Source: Sphaerolaimus hirsutus (taxonomy: Eukaryota > Nematoda > Chromadorea > Monhysterida > Sphaerolaimidae). Taken from it: 64,000 bases of DNA. A program made the position numbers and the translations under genes. Below the pieces are notes generated by a model. The model was not told the DNA's origin. It made no database searches and was given only the letters and a program-made list of their open reading frames with translations. Below are positions 32,432 to 43,061 of this stretch, piece by piece (within the stretch, counting starts at the first letter, position 1; the number at the start of each line of letters is the position of its first letter). The DNA lies in the NCBI GenBank assembly GCA_964036195.1, contig OZ038454.1, positions 21,004,315 through 21,068,314 of the forward strand. The letters run 5' to 3'.

Positions 32432-34139
32432 GCCGCGCGCATCGACGCAGCGGTGATAAGCCGTTCACTTGGCTGCTTGAGCGGCTCGCACGGTTAAAAA
32501 TGTGATTTTATAGAAGAAATTGATTGTAACGAGTAAATGCTTCGAATGGGGAAATATTGCACTGGTCCCTGCGAACGCGAAAAAGGCATTTTAATGAGAA
32601 TCTCTTTCAATCTGAAAATGACTATCAAAGACTCCAATCCCACGGGGGTCAAATACGGCTTCAGAACCCGATTGCGATTAAAATGGGCATCGAAATTTAA
32701 ATGGGAATAAAAATATGCGCATCGCAATGAGACAATGTTGGAGCGGCGTAATGAATGGGTCATTGAAAACCGGGCGCCCATGGAATCCACCCATAGATCC
32801 AGAGATCCCCGATGGGAACGTGCATCTACTACAGACCCACGCAGAGCGGAGCGCCGCAATGGAATGCATGAATGAAGGATGCACGCAACGCAGCGGGGGG
32901 ATCATTCATGGAATGGGATGCCTAGTGATGGTTGGGAAAGGATGTGTGCACGTATTTGTGTGGGGTTGCATGTTGGTGTCACATTTTCGATTGTTTTTTC
33001 AAAATGATGTTTTTAAAAAGCATGTAGTATCTATTCTTTGATCTTGAATCTCTGTATATGCTCACTCTAAGAACGGTTTTTCAAAAACGAGTTTCTTTAT
33101 TTAAAACAAACATTTCCAGCCCTAATCAACGAAAATCTCCACATTGGCTGCAATGCTCGATGTGAGCTTAGACATCAAATATATATAACGCCAGTTTCAT
33201 AAAAATGAGACAAACGCACCGACAAACTGCAAACTCATGAACATAATTTTACTCAAAATGTCGGGTTTGAAATGATGTTTCGAAATCGACACGCCTGCGC
33301 GGCGGCGTGAAATACGACCAATCCCATATGGCACGCGGAAAACTTTCGCTGGGCTATAATTTTGAAAGGTGCAAGGTTATTTACGACTTCTCACTTTTCC
33401 ACTGCCACTTTTTAAGATTTTTTATCAGCATGCATGAAGGCTCTTTTGATACCATGTTATCGAATAAAATGTCGCCTATTTGAGTACAAATTTTTTATAC
33501 TAAACTAGGATGCAAGTCAAGTGCATGTGAACGAAAAGAGGAATGTGCCGCGGCTGAAATTTGAAATTTAAAAATGCGGAAGGGTGAATCTTCGATAGAA
33601 TCTCCAATCGCTTGGAGCTGTCGCAGCGTAAATACCTTTCCAATCTGAACATTCATGCAAAATCGCAAATGCACATGCAAAACGGGACCCAAGGTGTAAT
33701 GGAGAAAGGGAAAAACCATGAGCGAAAACTTTCCATTCCATGATCTCTGTCCCATCTCGAAATATAAAGATTTTATCGCCGCGCGTGACAAGTTATTACC
33801 CCAAGGTCATCGATTTACACACCCAAGTGGCAAACTTTAAATGCCCAAATCGGGCAATTTCGGGTAACCCGATTGCTGTCATGTATTGATCATGAAGTGA
33901 AAGCTGCCCGATTTAATGCAGTTAAAATTATATTTACAACTTAAATTCAAAATCAATATTGATTCTGAAAGTTGCCGAAAATTTGATTCGCTGCGTGCAA
34001 ATCAAATAACTTAATAAATCGGGACTTATGATTTTTCTGTACAAAAATCGGGTCAGCGAAACCCGAAAGACGCCGCCCAGCATCAAATTCTCACTTCTCC
34101 AGATTCGAAATGTGCGCACGCAAACCGCAAAGAGGCAAA

Positions 34140-34314
34140 CAAAAGTCGAGACTGCAAAAGTTGCACCTGACGTTGGCCAATTCGAAAAGCCGGTGCGAAT
34201 GAAAGCAAAAGAGCAGCGGCAGGTGGGACGCGGCCGCTTTTCAAAGGCCGCCGCTCGCACGCGGATCAACCAAAGTCCACTTTGCCGCCTTGACGGCACA
34301 ATCTACCACTTTGG
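34140..34314. promoter_or_regulatory. Conserved upstream block of left cdc25
   Basis: About 175 bp match 46860-47045 (reversed) with only about four differences, while flanking sequence is much more diverged. It lies about 1.8 kb upstream of the start codon. A frame antisense to cdc25 stays open in both arms (KVAPDVGQFEKPV and onward), and so does the sense frame. Promoter, 5' exon and unannotated coding exon all remain possible. Confidence 0.4.
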
Positions 34315-34557
34315 TCCCACACACGCTAGTTGACGCCAAAATTAGCGTCAACTCAGAGTCAACTGGTCAAAAATTCAATTGACTCTGAGCCATTTACAAT
34401 ATGTATCCAAAAAATCCCCTTCTTTCATTCTACATCAATCGACTTCTCAATATTTCTTAATCAACACAGATAACAAATTAAAAATAGTTATACTTAAAAC
34501 AGTTGACTCTGAGTTGACTCAATCAACTTCTAAAAAGTAGCGTCAACCACCGTGTGC
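34315..34557. mobile_element. MITE with CACACGCTAGTTGACGC ends, left arm only
   Basis: The ends are CACACACGCTAGTTGACGC and a GCGTCAACCACCGTGTG-like complement, with inner AGTTGACTCTGAGTTGAC repeats. The right arm reads through near 46860. Its ends are close to those of 18747-19019. Confidence 0.7.
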
Positions 34558-34658
34558 CGCCAGGGGCACTCGAAAAGTAATTAAGAAATAAAATATTCGG
34601 CGTGCAATTAGTTAGTTCGCTAGTAAGACGGCCGCAGTTCAATCTCGCGAATGCAACG

Positions 34659-34671
34659 TTTTTCCCGCCAA
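34659..34671 (-). promoter_or_regulatory. E2F-like site TTTTTCCCGCCAA upstream of left cdc25
   Basis: The sequence fits the E2F consensus TTTSSCGC and is in the region upstream of cdc25. E2F is a known activator of cell-cycle genes. The equivalent right-arm sequence near 46752 reads TTTTTCGCCAAGG and no longer fits. Confidence 0.35.
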
Positions 34672-35335
34672 GCCGACGATTTTTTCACAGCGCACAAAAA
34701 CGCATAAAAATAATTCAAATCACTTCCAAAAAACTCACCCGACACTACAAATAGAACCGAAACGCACACAATCAATTCAAAAAAATCCCGACCTAAAGAA
34801 AACCTGGCGTAGCTTCGTAAACGCCGCGGTGCAGCCAGCCAAATGCGGCGGGGGTCAAACGGGAAAGTGGGCGGAGCCAAGCGGCGCCGCCTGCGTCCCG
34901 TTTAAGTTGGGACAGTCTGCTACGGGTTACTGCGGCGGCTGGGTCAATCATTGTGGATTTGCGTGGCGCTGGCTTTTTGCACGGATCTGGCGGTCTGGGG
35001 CCGATTTCAGATATTGTCAAGTTGGGTTGGATAAATGGTTTTTATGTTTTACTCGGCGGACAGCACACTTAGTATGGAAACCCACCATAACCCATCTGAA
35101 TAATGAACCAAGAATTATACAGTTTTTCATCATATTTCTTTTTCACTCTGGAATAATTAATTACGAAATTTATCATGAGATTTTATTCATTAAATTATGG
35201 TAGGATTCTGCGCATTCTTTGCGATCCGCGGAGTATACCTGGTTTTAAAAAGTGTTTTTCGTTGCGTTGAAAAAAATTGTAGTGTAATATAATTGCTAAA
35301 AATACTTAGTATTTTAAGTGCTATACAAATTTTGA

Positions 35336-35790
35336 GTGTGGTCATTCTAACATATTGTGGAATCACACATATTGTGGAATCTCACATGCCGCATGGTGAC
35401 CTTAACATAATGTGGAATCACACATGCCCAAAGGTGAATTTCACATGCCCGAAGGTGAATTTCACATGTCCAAAGGTGAATCTCACATGCCCAGCGTGAA
35501 ATACAGAGTTAAATTGATCACAAAGGTAACTACTGTATTTCATTGAAATACCCCCAGGGGTTTATATTTTCAGAGTGAGAATTTTGATGGGGGTTAAACA
35601 GGGGAGGGTATTTCAAGGCAGATTGACAGACAGATGATAAGGATCAATCACTGATAATTATGTCAAGCTTTTCTCATGCTGGGCATGTGAGATTCACGCT
35701 GGGCATGTGAGATTCACCTTTGGACATGTGAAATCCACCTTCTGGGATGTGAAATTCACTTTTGGGCATGTGAGATTCCACAATATGTTT
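35336..35790. repeat. Foldback made of TTCACATGCCCAAAGGTGAA tandem units
   Basis: Roughly 20-bp units (TTCACATGCCCAAAGGTGAA and variants) are tandem on the left side and reappear inverted on the right (TGGGCATGTGAGATTCAC). The inside carries a degraded CCGTATT-type piece (TGTATTTCATTGAAATACCC). It is absent from the right arm. Confidence 0.75.
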
Positions 35791-36047
35791 AAGTAGAATC
35801 ACCCCAAATTTTGTCTTCAGTTTTTCTATCCAACGGTTTTGACAACTTGATTCTAAAAAAACTCATGGCGTCCCTATGATCACCAGACAAGACAAGTGTC
35901 CAAATGAAAGAAGTGTCAAATTACGCATCAAGTGTCAGACAACACTTGATGTATTTTTCGACCTCGACTTTTAATCTTCACTTCCCTTGTTTCTTGACAC
36001 TCGTACTGTCGCTTGAACGAGTGCAAAAACATCGAATTTATGTGACT

Positions 36048-36267
36048 GCCGCTCCACACACAGCGATTTTTAAAACAACTTTTTTGGCAAAGTATGAATA
36101 CCATATTTATTCTAAAAGAAGAGCGCCGTTCTATTTTTTCGTCAACCTCCAATAGAACGGAAGGTAAACAAGTTCACGAAAAAAATAGAACGGCTTACTT
36201 CTATTAGAAGAAATACTTTGCCAAAAACGTTCGAACTTATTTTTCAAATCGCTGTGTGTGGAGCGCC
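36048..36267. mobile_element. Foldback MITE with CCACACACAGCGATTT ends, left arm only
   Basis: The ends GCCGCTCCACACACAGCGAT and ATCGCTGTGTGTGGAGCGCC are inverted. The core has TTCTATTTTTTCG and its partner. The right arm continues directly (TAACTGCCATTGGGCC) near 44400. Confidence 0.75.
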
Positions 36268-36479
36268 AAATCGCCTATATTAGCCAAAAACTACCTGCAT
36301 AAAAATGACCATGAATGTGGGCCAGATCACTGGGATTTTATGCGCTGGTTCGATAAAATCGAATTCGTTCACTAGTTTGCTTTACGAATCCGAAATTAAA
36401 AATTAAAAATCCACCGAAATCTTGTCATAAAAACCAACACAATCAGGGATAAAGAATGTGAACATTGAAAAAGCGACTG

Positions 36480-36690
36480 ACTAACCAACATAATTCATTT
36501 GCCAACAAATACTCAGGAGTGATAAGTGTTCGCAGATACCCAAATATATACATCCATCGGCTATCATTGGATTAGAAGGTGTGATATGATAAGAGCCGCA
36601 GAAAATCGACACGTTTCACATGCGCAACACGTCGCACGCACTTGATTAATTATAGTAAGAACGGTTTAATGAGATTTCGGAGAAAAAGGT
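36480..36690. promoter_or_regulatory. Near-identical non-coding block, left arm
   Basis: It is the mirror of about 44020-44215 with essentially no differences over more than 150 bp, far from any exon. It includes TGATAAG (GATA-like), TTAATTA (homeodomain-like) and an ATCCAATGAT motif. Its position between the two divergent genes suggests a shared enhancer, but function is inferred only from conservation. Confidence 0.45.
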
Positions 36691-36755
36691 ACCAGTCCAC
36701 TTTTCCCCTGGCTATCTAGTGGAATAATTGCGCAGCTCGTTTAAGGTTCCATTGA

Positions 36756-36770
36756 TTGGCACGCTGCCAA
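36756..36770. promoter_or_regulatory. NFI-type palindrome TTGGC-N5-GCCAA, left arm
   Basis: TTGGCACGCTGCCAA is a perfect NFI consensus half-site pair. It is conserved in the right arm at 43947-43961 within a region that otherwise shows substitutions. Confidence 0.4.
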
Positions 36771-37254
36771 TTAAATAGGATAGCATTATCAGTTCGCATA
36801 GACTTTCCAATTCAATTAACGGGCTGCGCGGAAACCAGAAAAGTGTCTGCCAAATTGAAATCGAAATCAAACAATAATCATCCGCCAAGGTTCACGATTT
36901 CCATTTATTATTTTGGAAATTTCCGAAACGAGCGAGCCATTCAAATATTTTGGGAAATGTCCATTTATGAAATTGCCAGCAGAGATAAGCGATTCTATCA
37001 ATAAATATAACTCGTATAAATTTGCGATTTACCTTGAAATGCGATTTATATCTTTGAATAAATCGGTTTTTTTAACCTGCGTAACTTGATTTCAAATCTG
37101 AGAAATGATGAAATTACTAGGATAAATATACACTGGTCACTTATCTTTTTCTTTATGTTTATCACACTTAGCGTTCTAAAAATCTCTGGGAGATTTGTAT
37201 TTAAAAAATATCAGAAAATAAAATAAAATAGCACATTTAATTGTATTAACCATG

Positions 37255-37785
37255 AATCCTCGAATAATATCCCCTCATTCAAGTAACTCCCCCTCGAATA
37301 ACTCCCTCCTGTTAGCTGTATGAGGAAAAAATAACTCCCCCTCGATTAACTCCCCCTTGAATAACTCCCCCTCGATTAAATCCCCCACGAATAACTCCCC
37401 CTCGATTAACTCCCCCTTGAATAACTCCCCCTTGATTGACTCCCCCTCGAATAACTCCCACTGTTAGCTGGCTGAGGAAAAAATAACTCCTCCTCGATTA
37501 ACTTTATGGGTGGGAATGACACACATGTATAAACACACTGTAAATGTATGTGTACATTAAAAAGAATGTATTCTTTTGCATCTGATGTACACCAGAATTG
37601 ATTCCATTGCATTAAATATGGATTCATGCATGAATTTAATTAGATTCACAAAATGGATTGATCATGCAATTTACTTAATATTCTGACAAAAAATAACTCC
37701 TCCCCTCAAATAAGTCCCCCCTCAAAAAATTCTGATGAAAAATAACTCCCCCAGGGACTTATTCAAGGATTTACAATATATATTT
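37255..37785. mobile_element. CCGTATT-family derivative with CTCGAATAACTCCCC arrays
   Basis: Multiple CCCTCGAATAACTCCC and CCCTCGATTAACTCCC units are in tandem. The ends are eroded (AATCCTCGAATAATATC and CTTATTCAAGGATTTACAATA). It is non-coding. Confidence 0.6.
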
Positions 37786-38178
37786 TCTGAGATTTTTCAG
37801 AGAGATTTAATTATATTTTGTTATTTCTGTGGGAAGAAATATCTCTGAAATAAGCTTTTTGAGAAATTTTGCCCCAATTTTCATACTTTTTGCACATTTT
37901 CACCTTCAAATCTACTACAAGCCATGCTTTTCCCCCTTATTATATACCATTTTTGGCTATTTTTTCCATTCTATGTGTTGAAAAAGCTTACATAATAGCC
38001 TATCTTAAATACATCTTCTGTACTTGAGTAGTTTGGAAAAGTATATGTAAAAGCAAGTACAGGTACTTTTTTCAGAGAAAATGTGAACATATTTAGGTAC
38101 TCAGTAATATGAGTATACATATTGTTTGAGGAAACATAAATACATTTTATCAATTTTGGAAAAAAGAGAAAAGTAAGA

Positions 38179-38560
38179 TGGCTGAAATTGAAAATTCAGT
38201 GAATTCTGAGGTTTCAGAGGATGATGTCATTGTTTGGGAAGTTCTGCAGCCAGAACAATCAAGCAGCGCACCATTAACATCATCAACTGCTGAGTCCTTC
38301 ACAATCAGCAGTTTATGATCTTTTTACGAAAGTTGGCTGAAACAAATACCTGACATTTTACACTGAATATACTCAGTATACCTTCAAGTGCTGCTAGTGC
38401 TGAGCAACTTTTCAGTTGGACTTCAGTTGTGGCAATAGGTGTATGAATTTGAGTGAGAAAACTTTGCAGCACGGTAGTTTTTGAAGATGATGTTGAAGTA
38501 ACATTTGTGACATTTGATCATTGCACATGACTCTATTTGAAAATTTTATTGTTGTGTTTG
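38179..38560 (+). pseudogene. Internally deleted hAT transposase relic
   Basis: An ATG at 38179 opens a 46-codon frame (MAEIENSVNSEVSEDD at the start) ending in TGA. About 25 codons later the sequence reads IPSSAASAEQLFSWTS, followed in another frame by NLSEKTLQHGSF. This is the signature of the hAT C-terminal dimerisation region (P-x-S-S-x-x-x-E-R-x-F-S, then N-R-L-x-x-x-x). The zinc finger and catalytic core are missing, and stops and a frame change are present. Upstream sequence (38010-38160) carries the same GTACTTGAGTA-type subterminal units as the CAGAGTTG-family MITEs, so it may be a deletion derivative of their parent element. AATAAA follows at about 38576. Confidence 0.6.
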
Positions 38561-38899
38561 TTGTTTTTAATTTCAAATAAAACAGTTGAAGCAACACATA
38601 AGAGCTTATTGGATACATATTTACCATGTGTTGTCCAAACACCTTGAATATCAAATAAAATTAAAATTCCAGCTGGTATATTTTTTGAGATTTTTTAAAG
38701 TATAATATAAGAGATTATCTCAGAGATTTAATTATATTTTCCAAATGACATGAGTGATTTACCTAATTATATTTTATTTTTAAAGAGATTTTCTGAGATT
38801 ATTTTTGATTATATTATCTGAAAATCGGCCACTTTTGGAACGCTAATCACACTGGTACTTCAGTGAACAGATACACTTGTAAGAGAAACATTTACATAG

Positions 38900-39345
38900 C
38901 TATAGTCGTTAAAACATATTTACATTTACTCAATAAATATTTACGTATACTCGAGTACTGAGTACGTTTGGTTTACGTGACCACCTGAATAGTATTGGCA
39001 CTTAGTTACTTGCGTACTTTAAAAAGTACGCGACTACAGAAAACGTAATTGTGAAGAAATAACCCGCTCAAACGAATCAAAATGGCTCCAAGAATAGCAG
39101 CAGAAATGGAATGGTAGGGAACGCGACGACTCTCGTTTTACTAATTTCTACGTCTTCCTGGACAAAAAAATAGTGAAAAATCTTTGCTTTTACGTTTTCC
39201 CTGAGTAAAAATACCGGTATTTACGTTTATTCACCTTTTATGCAGCGTAAAAGTATTTTTACTTTACGTTTTCTCTACTCAGAGGTGAGTAAAAATAAAA
39301 TACTTTACGTTTACTTTGAAAAAAGTTCAGTACTCTAAACAACTC
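38900..39345. mobile_element. CAGAGTTG-family hAT MITE, eroded left end
   Basis: The right end AAACAACTCTG (to about 39345) and the GTTAAAACATATTTACATTT start near 38915 bracket GTAC-rich units. An inner segment of about 100 bp is unrelated. No clean target duplication was found. Confidence 0.6.
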
Positions 39346-39399
39346 TGCGTTAACTGACTTTTCATCTCCTGTATTTCTGACTCTCTCGCGAAATTTCAC

Positions 39400-39590
39400 T
39401 CAGCGGTAAACGGAAAAGGAAAACGGAAAACGGAAAGGAAAAAAAATATCGGCCGGAAAACGGAAAAATGAAATGCCGGAAAACGGAACGTGAAATTTTC
39501 ACGGAAATGGAAAAAATAAAGCGAAATTTTCATGGAAACGGAAAAAGAGCGAAATTTGCATGGAAATGGAAAAATTTGCAGAAGAAACAC
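39400..39590. repeat. GGAAAACGGAAA repeat patch
   Basis: Tandem GGAAAACGGAAA and GAAATTTTCACGGAAA units are related to the interior of the 6729-6873 element. A second patch lies at 40040-40335 and ends with AAATTTGACACC, the partial terminal repeat of that family. Confidence 0.6.
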
Positions 39591-41000
39591 CTGCATGCAG
39601 GTTTGCCTGTTTGGCTTTGATTGTGGTAGCTGTACATTCTGCAACTATGGATCATGCCAGTAACTTCACTTGTAGTTCAAGCTTAACTGAACCGACAAAA
39701 ATCATCAAAAGGTAGCAAAAGTACACTACAACAACAATAAGAATTTAGCAAAAGTGAAACTTTGATGTAACTGAACAGAAAAAGTATACTCAGCAGACTG
39801 CAAAGCATGTATTTGGCATGCAGTTTCACATAAAGAGAAAAATATTTCAAAATGAGAATACAGTAGTATGTACACACAACATATGTTCATTTCCTGAAAT
39901 GTTTTTTCTTTTTTTGGGACATCTTTGATTCTTTAAACAATGACAATGGAGCATTTTCTTCAGAAAAATAGCATGCAGTCTGCTGAGTATATAAGAGAGA
40001 CACAAGAACCTGGTAATTATATACACCATAATGGAAAAATGCCAGAAAACTGAAAATCTAGCCAGAAAACAGAAAGATTGCCTGGAAAAACAGAAACGGA
40101 AAGGTAAAAAATTTTCAGTCGGAAAAGGAAAAATGGGCTGGAAAAACGGAAACGGAAACATAAAAAATTTTCAGCTGCCAGAAAACGGAAAACGGAAAGG
40201 TAAAAAAATTTTGGCTGCCAGAAAACGGAAAGGTAAAAATTTTTTCAGCTGCCGGAAAACGGAAAACGGAAAGGTAAAAAATTTCCCTCGGAAAAGCGGA
40301 AACGGAAAACGGAAACGGAAATTTGACACCTTACCTATCCCCTGTTTGAACTAGCGGGGAAGCATACTTCAATATTGGGTGGGCGCGCCAGTGCTATCCT
40401 TCGCTGCTGAGGGAGGGTGCAAGCGACCCTCCCATAATATGGTCAGACACACCGAAGTGCGGAATTCGAAAAATTGGAAACTCAAAAACTTCGGAACGCC
40501 ATTAGCTATAAGAAAAAGGATAACACATTAGGAAGCCCATATCCGAACGTATCGTGAGCACAGTTGGCAAAATCTCAGAGAAAAAAAAACTTAAAAAAAT
40601 GGAAATTTGAAGAATAAAAAAAAAAAAAATTTCGAAATAAAAATAAATATTTTATAAAAATTCAAATTTTTGTAAAATTGTAAAAAAATTCATATTTTTT
40701 TGTAAAAAAAGAATTTATCTTGTGTTTAAGTTTCTACTTATCTATCTGTGGAACTGGTGCCTGGTTGTTGCTTTCATTGTTGTGATTGAAAAATGAGTAC
40801 AGAAAACGAAAAGTACAATTTTTACTTTTACTCCTGAGTAAACATGAGTAGGTAAATTACTTTTGTTGCATTTTTCTACGTCTGCGTACGTTATCAGAAC
40901 TGGGAGTTCAAAAAATTTCTGGCGCAATAATAAACCCCACCCCCTCGAAATACCCCCTCTCAAAATTCTTACTCTGAAAAAATAACCCCCCCCCCCTGGG

Positions 41001-41958
41001 TAGGGTTCAAACGGGATTGACTTTTTGGGATCGGGATCGGGATTGGCTTTTTGAGATTTCGGGATCGGGATCGGGATTGGCTTTTTGAGATTTCGGGTTC
41101 GGGATCGGGATTGGCGTTTTTACGGGATCTGGATTTAGGCCTAAAAAATTGGTTTTCAGGGTTTTTTCCTGACATTTCACAAAATGACCAAAAACAATGG
41201 ATGCCAGAAACGTTGGATTAAATTGGCATTCAAAACAATGCTATAGATTCTATTAGGCATTGCGCAATGGGCTGCCTGGCATTGTCATTCACACCACCGT
41301 CTACCATATACCGTATTTCCTCGAAATACCCCCCTCAAAATGGGCACTATGAATTTGTGGTCCAGGAAATTCATAACAGACGTTCAAAACACTTACTGTG
41401 TTACATAAGAACATTGTTTGTACCATCTCCATCCTTATATAAGGCTGTAAAAACTTATAGGTGGTGGTTATTGTTGCATTTTTCACGTTTTCCTCTCAAA
41501 ATTTTCACTCTGAAAAAATAACCCCCGGGGGTAATTCGAGGAAATACGGTATGCATGTATTTATGTGTATTTACCTTAAACTATGGTAATGGGAGCTGTA
41601 TCGAGTCATTTGTAGATGGTGTCCATGCCCATGGAACAGAGATATTGAGGGAGGTCAGGAAATGCGCGTTTGCGCGCAAACTTTTTGCAAACTGCATACA
41701 AAATGGTCCTTAAAAAGTGCCATTTCTGTCACCTTTTGTGGCTGTGAATTTTTCCAGGATCGGGATCGGGATCGGGATTGGGGCATTTTTTCGGGATCGG
41801 GATTGGGATTTTCAAAGTCACGGGATCGGGATCAGGATCGGGATTGGCTTTTTCAAATTTCGGGATCGGGATCGGGATTGAGGTTTCGGGATCGGGACCA
41901 CAAAATCCCGAAATTTCTCAGGATTCGGGATCGGGGTCGGGATCCCGTTTGAACCCTA
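41001..41958. mobile_element. hAT-like element with TAGGGTTCAAACGGG ends and GGGATC arrays, TSD CCCCTGGG
   Basis: The ends are TAGGGTTCAAACGGGATTG and a CCCGTTTGAACCCTA complement. CCCCTGGG is repeated at 40993-41000 and 41959-41966. The interior has tandem GGGATCGGGATC on both flanks. A CCGTATT MITE is nested at 41309-41551. Confidence 0.9.
41309..41551. mobile_element. CCGTATT MITE, third nesting level
   Basis: It starts TACCGTATTTCCTCGAAATA and ends AATTCGAGGAAATACGGTA. It lies inside the TAGGGTTC element, which itself lies inside another CCGTATT element. Confidence 0.85.
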
Positions 41959-42235
41959 CCCCTGGGGTATTTCGAGGAAATATGGTATTCGTTTTTGAAA
42001 AACTCAAAATACAGTGTTTTTATTTTGAGAACTTACCCATCGTTGCTTTTTTGAGGATTTATGGTATTTTCCTATTTTTGGTTTTTTATTACTTTTTTTA
42101 TTGTCTATACACTGAAAAAGGCAATAAAAAGCGTATACGAAATACGTTTTCTGTACTCGAGTACTTAAAAAAAGTACTAAAGAGTATGTAAGGTGGGTAC
42201 TTTCTTTCAGAGGAAACGTAAACGTGTTTACGCAG

Positions 42236-43061
42236 CATAGTTGTTAAAATGTATTTACTTTTACTCGATAAATACGTATACTCGAGTACAGAGTAAATAC
42301 GTTTACGTTTCCTCCTAAAAAAGTTCCGGTACTCGCTTTTACGTATACTTTTTGAAAGTACTCGAATACAGAAAATGTCTTTTGGATCATCTTTTATATA
42401 GATTTTTAAAAGCATAGAAAGGAAAAAGGTAAAAAATATGCTAAAAATATGGTAAACTAGCTGAAAATGGGTATAAAACCAAATACCGTATTTGCTTGAA
42501 TAATCCCCCTGGGGGATTATTATTTCGTCAGACTTTTTTGAGGGGGGAACTAATCGAGGGGGGGGAATTATTCGAGGGGGGGAATTATTATTGCGTCAAC
42601 AATTTCAACCATGTTTCTATCAACTCATTTGATGAAATATGCTTTATTCACACAAAAACGTGCCGTTTTTGTTCAAATTGGGCACAATAAATTGTGAAAA
42701 TCTCTTAAGGGGGGGATTATTCGAGGGGAGGAATTATTATTTCCTCACCCGTCTTACAGGGGGGGATTATTCGAGGGGGGGATTATTCAAGGGGGGTACT
42801 ATTCAAGCAAATACGGTATATTGTCAACAATTGCATAAAATAGGCAAAAACTTTAGTGATTTTGAGAGAAAGTTTTGGCGACATTTCTCAAAAGTACTCA
42901 CGTTTACGTTTTCTGAGGGGAAAAGTACGTTTACTCACGTTTACTCATAAGTAAAAGTAAAAAAATTTACTTTACGTTTTCTGTACTCAAGGGGTGAGTA
43001 AAAATAAATACTTTACGTTTACGTATACTTTGAAAAAAGTTCGTTACTTTTAACAACTCTG
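42236..43061. mobile_element. CAGAGTTG-family hAT MITE, TSD TTACGCAG, with nested CCGTATT element
   Basis: The ends are CATAGTTGTTAAAA and TTTTAACAACTCTG. TTACGCAG is at 42228-42235 and 43062-43069. Flanking sequence on both sides (GTACTCGAGTACTT and TTTTAACAATTATG) is itself of this family, so one member has inserted into another. Confidence 0.9.
42484..42818. mobile_element. CCGTATTTGC-ended MITE nested in the hAT element
   Basis: It starts TACCGTATTTGCTTGAATAA and ends TATTCAAGCAAATACGGTA. The interior has TTCGAGGGGGGGAATTATT-like units. It is the same subfamily as 10526-11535. Confidence 0.85.

Larger units (their letters stand above)
16207..37090. repeat. Left arm of a giant inverted duplication
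   Basis: The arm is reverse-complementary to 43650-64000. Its first visible bases (GCACCAGCAGAAAGAATGCA) match the complement of the window's last bases. The inner end is at ACCTGCGTAA near 37076-37085. It contains a complete cdc25 gene on the minus strand. The arms align end to end except where one carries a transposon. Coding exons are close to identical, and introns differ at many sites. The outer boundary is undetermined because the partner arm leaves the window. Confidence 0.95.
40860..41987. mobile_element. CCGTATT-type MITE split by a large hAT-like insertion
   Basis: The left part (TTCTGGCGCAATAATAAACC, then C-runs) and right part (GGGGTATTTCGAGGAAATA) fit the 6900-7064 copy when 41001-41958 is removed. 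The outer left end is missing. Confidence 0.65.

Noticed and set aside
35336-35500. CRISPR-like array of about 20-bp repeats
   Set aside because: Units are contiguous without unique spacers, partly palindromic and mirrored downstream, in a eukaryotic context.
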